This document shows positions 14,157-16,953 of a stretch of DNA of 16,953 bases, in pieces. A program made the translations under genes and the position numbers. The notes beneath the pieces are model-generated. The model ran no database searches and was not told the origin of the DNA. It saw only the letters and a list, made by a program, of their open reading frames with translations. Position 1 is the stretch's first letter. The number at the start of each line of letters is the position of its first letter. Source of the stretch: JBEKCP01 sp050014815 (lineage in GTDB: Bacteria > Planctomycetota > Planctomycetia > Pirellulales > Thermoguttaceae); contig JBEKCP010000053.1 in assembly GCA_050014815.1 (NCBI GenBank), forward strand, positions 1-16,953. The letters run 5' to 3'.

Positions 14157-14705
14157 ATGCAAATGCTTCCGTTGCCGTGCCGCCGCGTGCCGACTTGTCG
14201 CTCCGGTTTGCGGCGGTCGAGTTGGGTTGTCCCACTCCTGCTGCTTGCCGTGCTGCCGGCCGGCGCGGTCTGCGCCCAGGATCGGGTCTGGGAAAACCGG
14301 GAGATGGCCGCGACGTGCGCCATGCACCAGATTGCCGTGATTCAAGCGGCGCATGGGGATGTACAGGGGGCCAAGCGAACGGTTTCGCAGATCACCGACG
14401 AGGGCGAAAGGGCCGCATCCATCGTGACCGTGGTGCGATGCATCAATGGTCAGCCCGTCTACTATTGCCCGCCGGCCGGTTGCTCTTGCCTGGCGCCGGC
14501 AGCGTTCTTGAGTTGGGATCGGCGTCCCGATCGCGTCCCCGCCAGGGTCCCGCTCGATCTGCCATCGAACTACCTCGATCCCGATCCCCGTCACGGTCCC
14601 GTGGTGGACTTCAGCGACGACCACGACTATCGTGGGACGCGAGTGACTTCGAGAACGTACGCCGACGGTTATGCGGTGATCGAGACGCCACACCCGGAAC
14701 TCTAA
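14157..14705 (+). CDS. Secreted protein of unknown function with one TPR-like repeat
   Basis: A 182-residue protein with a basic N region and a hydrophobic core (WVVPLLLLAVLPAGAV); signal peptidase I would cut near A40/Q41. The next 50 residues (MHQIAVIQAAHGDVQGAKRT, then VSQITDEGERAASIVTV) resemble a single repeat of the kind in planctomycete TPR-like proteins, where alanine-rich helices carry GD and GA pairs. A cysteine cluster follows (C95, C104, C109, C111) and then an Asp/Pro/Arg-rich tail. A GAGGA sequence lies about 8 nt before the ATG and a promoter lies at 14086-14114. I do not recognise the family. Pairing with the divergent small gene suggests shared control but no function. Confidence 0.65.
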   Translation: MQMLPLPCRRVPTCRSGLRRSSWVVPLLLLAVLPAGAVCAQDRVWENREMAATCAMHQIAVIQAAHGDVQGAKRTVSQITDEGERAASIVTVVRCINGQPVYYCPPAGCSCLAPAAFLSWDRRPDRVPARVPLDLPSNYLDPDPRHGPVVDFSDDHDYRGTRVTSRTYADGYAVIETPHPEL

Positions 14706-14887
14706 ACATAAGAACTTTCTCCCCGATCTGTCCTCACTTTACTGCCGAGCGCCCCTCGCCACAAGTGGGGCCCCCAGCCAGCCTGAGCCAGCAGCGTGGC
14801 TGGCCTATCTCTTCTCTGTCCTGTGGCTGCCGGTTTGTGCAGTGTGTACAGAATGGCAAGAACCGAGTTATTGCGAGGGACAAGGTC

Positions 14888-15856
14888 ATGAGAGCGATTG
14901 AGTTCGTGGGGCCCGGGAAGATTGTTCTGCGCGACGATCTGCCCATTCCCGCGCCGAACGATGGCGAGGTGTTGGTGCGGTGCAGCCATGTGGCGCTGTG
15001 CGGAACGAACATGGGCCCCTATTTGCACGACGGGCGATGGGCCGACCCGAGCATCCCGCGCCCGGCGGGATGGCTGGGCCACGAGAACATCGGCACGATC
15101 GTCGAGTCGCGTGCCGGCGGCTGGGAACCGGGCGAGCTGGTGCTTGCCCATCCCGACGACTATAACGGCTTTGTCGAGTACATTCGCTCGAAGCCGGCGG
15201 GGCTGGCCCGCTTGCCGAGGAGTACGCCCGACCCGGGCGCGCTCGTGGTGGCGCAGCCGCTTGCCACCGTGCTGCGCGCGATGGTGCGGACCGGTCCCGT
15301 CATCAACCAGCGGTGCGCCGTGGTGGGCCAAGGCCCGATGGGCCTGATCTTTACTCACCTCCTGGGGCGCATGGGGGCAAGCCAGGTCGTCGGCATCGAC
15401 CGCGTGGAGTGGCGCCTGCGCTGGTCCCGTCGTTTCGGGGCGACCGACGTGATCGACGCCTCGCGCGAAGACGTGATCGAGAGGGTCCGCACGATGACGG
15501 GTGGGAAGATGGTCGATTTCTGCGTCGAGGCGGTGGGCCGCCCCGACGCCCTGGCCGTCGCTGCCCGACTCCCCCGGCGACAGGGGCGGCTGTACGTCTT
15601 CGGCGTGCCGCATCACGAAACCCAGGAGTTCCCCTGGTTCTTCACGGTCGGCAACGAGACGGAGATCCTCGCCTCGATGGGCCCGGAGTGCATGGAATAC
15701 TTCCAGAACGCGGTGGACATGCTCGTCGAGGGCCGCGTCGATCTGGCGGCGATGGTCACGCCGCGCATGCCCTGGGAGCGGGCCGCCGAGGCATTCCAGA
15801 TGTACGCGGAGCCGGAGAAGGCGGAGGATTCGCTGAAGATTACGTTGGTGCTGTGA
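14888..15856 (+). CDS. Medium-chain (zinc-type) dehydrogenase, compact form
   Basis: A 322-residue member of the MDR superfamily, which oxidises alcohols or polyols or reduces carbonyls and enoyls with NAD(P). The N-terminal catalytic domain shows C38 in CGTN and GHE (H65, E66), two usual catalytic-zinc positions. The Rossmann domain has GQGPMG (147-152) and an acidic residue D171 at the end of the second strand, favouring NAD over NADP. It is odd in three ways: the four-cysteine structural zinc lobe is absent (the sequence goes from LVLAHPDDYNG straight to the next part), the usual Glu before PL is Gln (Q123), and CGTD is CGTN. Substrate cannot be given. It precedes an enoyl-CoA hydratase gene by 18 nt, so the two may work in one acyl or polyol pathway. 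ATG chosen after AAGG; 182 nt upstream lack a clear promoter. Confidence 0.85.
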   Translation: MRAIEFVGPGKIVLRDDLPIPAPNDGEVLVRCSHVALCGTNMGPYLHDGRWADPSIPRPAGWLGHENIGTIVESRAGGWEPGELVLAHPDDYNGFVEYIRSKPAGLARLPRSTPDPGALVVAQPLATVLRAMVRTGPVINQRCAVVGQGPMGLIFTHLLGRMGASQVVGIDRVEWRLRWSRRFGATDVIDASREDVIERVRTMTGGKMVDFCVEAVGRPDALAVAARLPRRQGRLYVFGVPHHETQEFPWFFTVGNETEILASMGPECMEYFQNAVDMLVEGRVDLAAMVTPRMPWERAAEAFQMYAEPEKAEDSLKITLVL

Positions 15857-15874
15857 AACGGAGTGTCGGCCGGA

Positions 15875-16953
15875 ATGACGCCCAAGTTGATCGAGTACAC
15901 GGCAGCGCAGGGTCTGGCTTTCATTCGCTTCCAATCCCCGCCCGTTAATGCGCTCGGCTTCGCATTGTTGGACGAGTTGTGCGAGGCCGTCCGCCGCGCC
16001 GGCGACAACCCACACGTCCAGGGCATCGTCGTTACCGGCGGGCCGGAGCACTTCAGCGCGGGGGCCGATCTGGAAATTTTCCAGAAGATTCGCGGCGGCG
16101 AAGACGCCGTGCGAACGTCGCGGATTTTCCAGGAGGCCTTTCAGAAGGTCGAGGATTCGGCCAAGCCGGTCGTGGCGGCCGTGGCAGGGCACGTGCTCGG
16201 CGGGGCCCTGGAACTGGCCATGGCCTGTCATTTCCGCGTCGCCGCGGAGGGGAGCCGGTTCTCCATGCCGGAGGTCCGCCTGGGCATCAACCCGGGGGCC
16301 GGCGGTACCCAGCGATTGCCGCGGTTGGTCGGCGTGGAGGCGGCGCTGGATATCCTGCTTACGGCCCAGCCGATCGACGCCCGGCGGGCGCTGGCCCTCG
16401 GATTGATCGACGCCGTCTGCCAGCCTGAGATGCTCGTCCCGCGTGCGGCGGAAATCCTCCAGTCGGCTTCCAAGGTCCCTCGGACCAGCCGGCACGTTGA
16501 AAAACTGGCGGAAACGGCAGCCCAGCGTGCTGCGTTTGCGAAGGCGGACCAACGGGCGGCTGCCGGTCGTCCCGAGATCATCGCGCCCGGCAAGATCGTC
16601 GAGGCGGTCCGGGTTGGCGTGGAAGAGTCGTTTCAGGCCGGGCTGTTGCGCGAGCAGGAGGCATTCAAGGATTGCATGGCCACCCTGGCCACGCAGAACA
16701 AGATTTACGTCTTTTGCGCCAGCCGAAAGACAGGCAGGATAGATCGTCTTCCCGCGCCTCCATCATCGGTATCTTCCGTGGGTCCCTTCTGCCGGAAGGG
16801 ACTCGAACGACAGACAGACGTTGCGGGTGCGCAAAGTCCCGCTCGGCAAGCGGGACCTACCAAGGCCGCCGTGCTGGGCATGGGCACGATGGGCACGGGC
16901 ATCGCCCAGGCCCTGATTGCGGCTGGCATCGCCGTGGTGGCGTGCGATGAGAG
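15875..16953 (+). CDS. Enoyl-CoA hydratase / 3-hydroxyacyl-CoA dehydrogenase (FadB/FadJ-like), 3' end cut
   Basis: An open frame of 359 codons that runs without a stop to the right edge. Residues 1-190 are a crotonase domain: oxyanion-hole stretch FSAGADLEIF (60-69) and AGHVLGGALELA (104-115). The two catalytic glutamates are at the expected places, E113 in ALELAMACHF and E133 in MPEVRLGINPGAGGTQRLP. Residues 191-280 are the usual helical linker. From residue 331 an NAD-binding domain begins (AVLGMGTMGTGIAQALIAAG, GxGxxG type), cut by the window. These fused enzymes perform the hydration and oxidation steps of beta-oxidation. Residues about 284-328 are unlike the family and are encoded by a pair of REP-type hairpins (16778-16860). 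The reading frame is intact across them. Downstream, the rest of the dehydrogenase and perhaps a thiolase would be expected. Confidence 0.9.
   Translation, partial: MTPKLIEYTAAQGLAFIRFQSPPVNALGFALLDELCEAVRRAGDNPHVQGIVVTGGPEHFSAGADLEIFQKIRGGEDAVRTSRIFQEAFQKVEDSAKPVVAAVAGHVLGGALELAMACHFRVAAEGSRFSMPEVRLGINPGAGGTQRLPRLVGVEAALDILLTAQPIDARRALALGLIDAVCQPEMLVPRAAEILQSASKVPRTSRHVEKLAETAAQRAAFAKADQRAAAGRPEIIAPGKIVEAVRVGVEESFQAGLLREQEAFKDCMATLATQNKIYVFCASRKTGRIDRLPAPPSSVSSVGPFCRKGLERQTDVAGAQSPARQAGPTKAAVLGMGTMGTGIAQALIAAGIAVVACDE
16778..16860. repeat. In-frame BIME: two inverted REP-type hairpins with GTGG/GTAG heads
   Basis: Hairpin 1 (16782-16802) on the + strand is preceded by GTGG (16778-16781); hairpin 2 (16836-16856), read on the - strand, is preceded by GTAG (16860-16857). 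Both are 21 nt with 8-bp stems, GTCCC at the base and the central word TGCCG. The inner stem triplets differ (TTC/GAA versus GCT/AGC) but keep pairing, which is compensatory change. A GT(A/G)G head next to a short hairpin is the known hallmark of REPs mobilised by RAYT (REP-associated tyrosine transposase). The pair sits in the coding region of the FadJ-like gene; no RAYT gene is in the window. Confidence 0.75.

Noticed and set aside
14706..14887. Promoter or regulatory element before the dehydrogenase gene
   Set aside because: TACAGA near 14850 has no fitting -35 box, and the GCCAGC/GCTGGC-type repeats around 14775-14805 do not form a convincing stem with a T-run.
14702..16552. 616-codon open frame on the - strand opposite the dehydrogenase and FadJ-like genes
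   Set aside because: Spans two genes with clear catalytic motifs on the other strand; no recognisable domain in its translation.
16730..16880. Suspected frameshift in the FadJ-like gene because the linker is unlike the family
   Set aside because: Translation by hand from 15875 to the end shows one continuous frame; the foreign linker is explained by the in-frame REP pair.

Overview
The window is high-GC bacterial DNA, by eye a little over 60 % GC. It most resembles a planctomycete, probably of the Pirellulales type. The grounds are a hybrid type IV pilus / type II secretion gene set with a golvesin-like domain on a minor pseudopilin, a DUF5658-type membrane protein next to it, and intergenic palindromes of the TAGCCCG...AAGCGAGGG kind that I recall from planctomycete genomes. 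The taxonomic call is an inference and rests on memory, not on a search.

From 1 to about 13.7 kb lies one envelope-spanning assembly machine, all on the + strand. It starts with the end of a secretin gene, followed by an LtaS-like membrane phosphoglycerol transferase. Next is a 518-nt non-coding stretch packed with palindromic repeats and ending in a promoter. The major pilin/pseudopilin gene has its own leader and a clear intrinsic terminator. Then comes a tight operon: a PilM-PilN (GspL-like) fusion, a PilO/GspM-like protein, a PilP/GspC-like protein, the GspE ATPase, a PilZ protein, the GspF platform protein, a GspG-like pseudopilin, a golvesin-domain pseudopilin, a GspJ-like and a GspK-like pseudopilin, and a DUF5658-like protein. 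Several junctions are ATGA overlaps or gaps of a few bases. The gene products together would form an outer-membrane channel, an inner-membrane platform, a motor, a periplasmic fibre and its tip complex. A c-di-GMP input through PilZ is likely.

From 13.7 to 14.7 kb there are two small genes of unknown function, transcribed divergently from back-to-back sigma70-like promoters. One encodes a small anchored coiled-coil protein on the - strand; the other encodes a secreted, cysteine-containing protein on the + strand.

From 14.9 kb to the right edge there is a metabolic pair: a medium-chain (zinc-type) dehydrogenase lacking the usual structural-zinc cysteines, and a two-domain enoyl-CoA hydratase / 3-hydroxyacyl-CoA dehydrogenase (FadB/FadJ-like) that runs off the window. 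The linker of the latter carries an in-frame pair of inverted REP-type hairpins preceded by GTGG/GTAG, apparently a BIME inserted into a coding region.

The points most worth following are the golvesin-tipped pseudopilin, the in-frame BIME, the compound palindromes before the pilin gene, and the LtaS-like enzyme sitting inside the pilus locus. I saw no tRNA, rRNA, CRISPR array or transposase.
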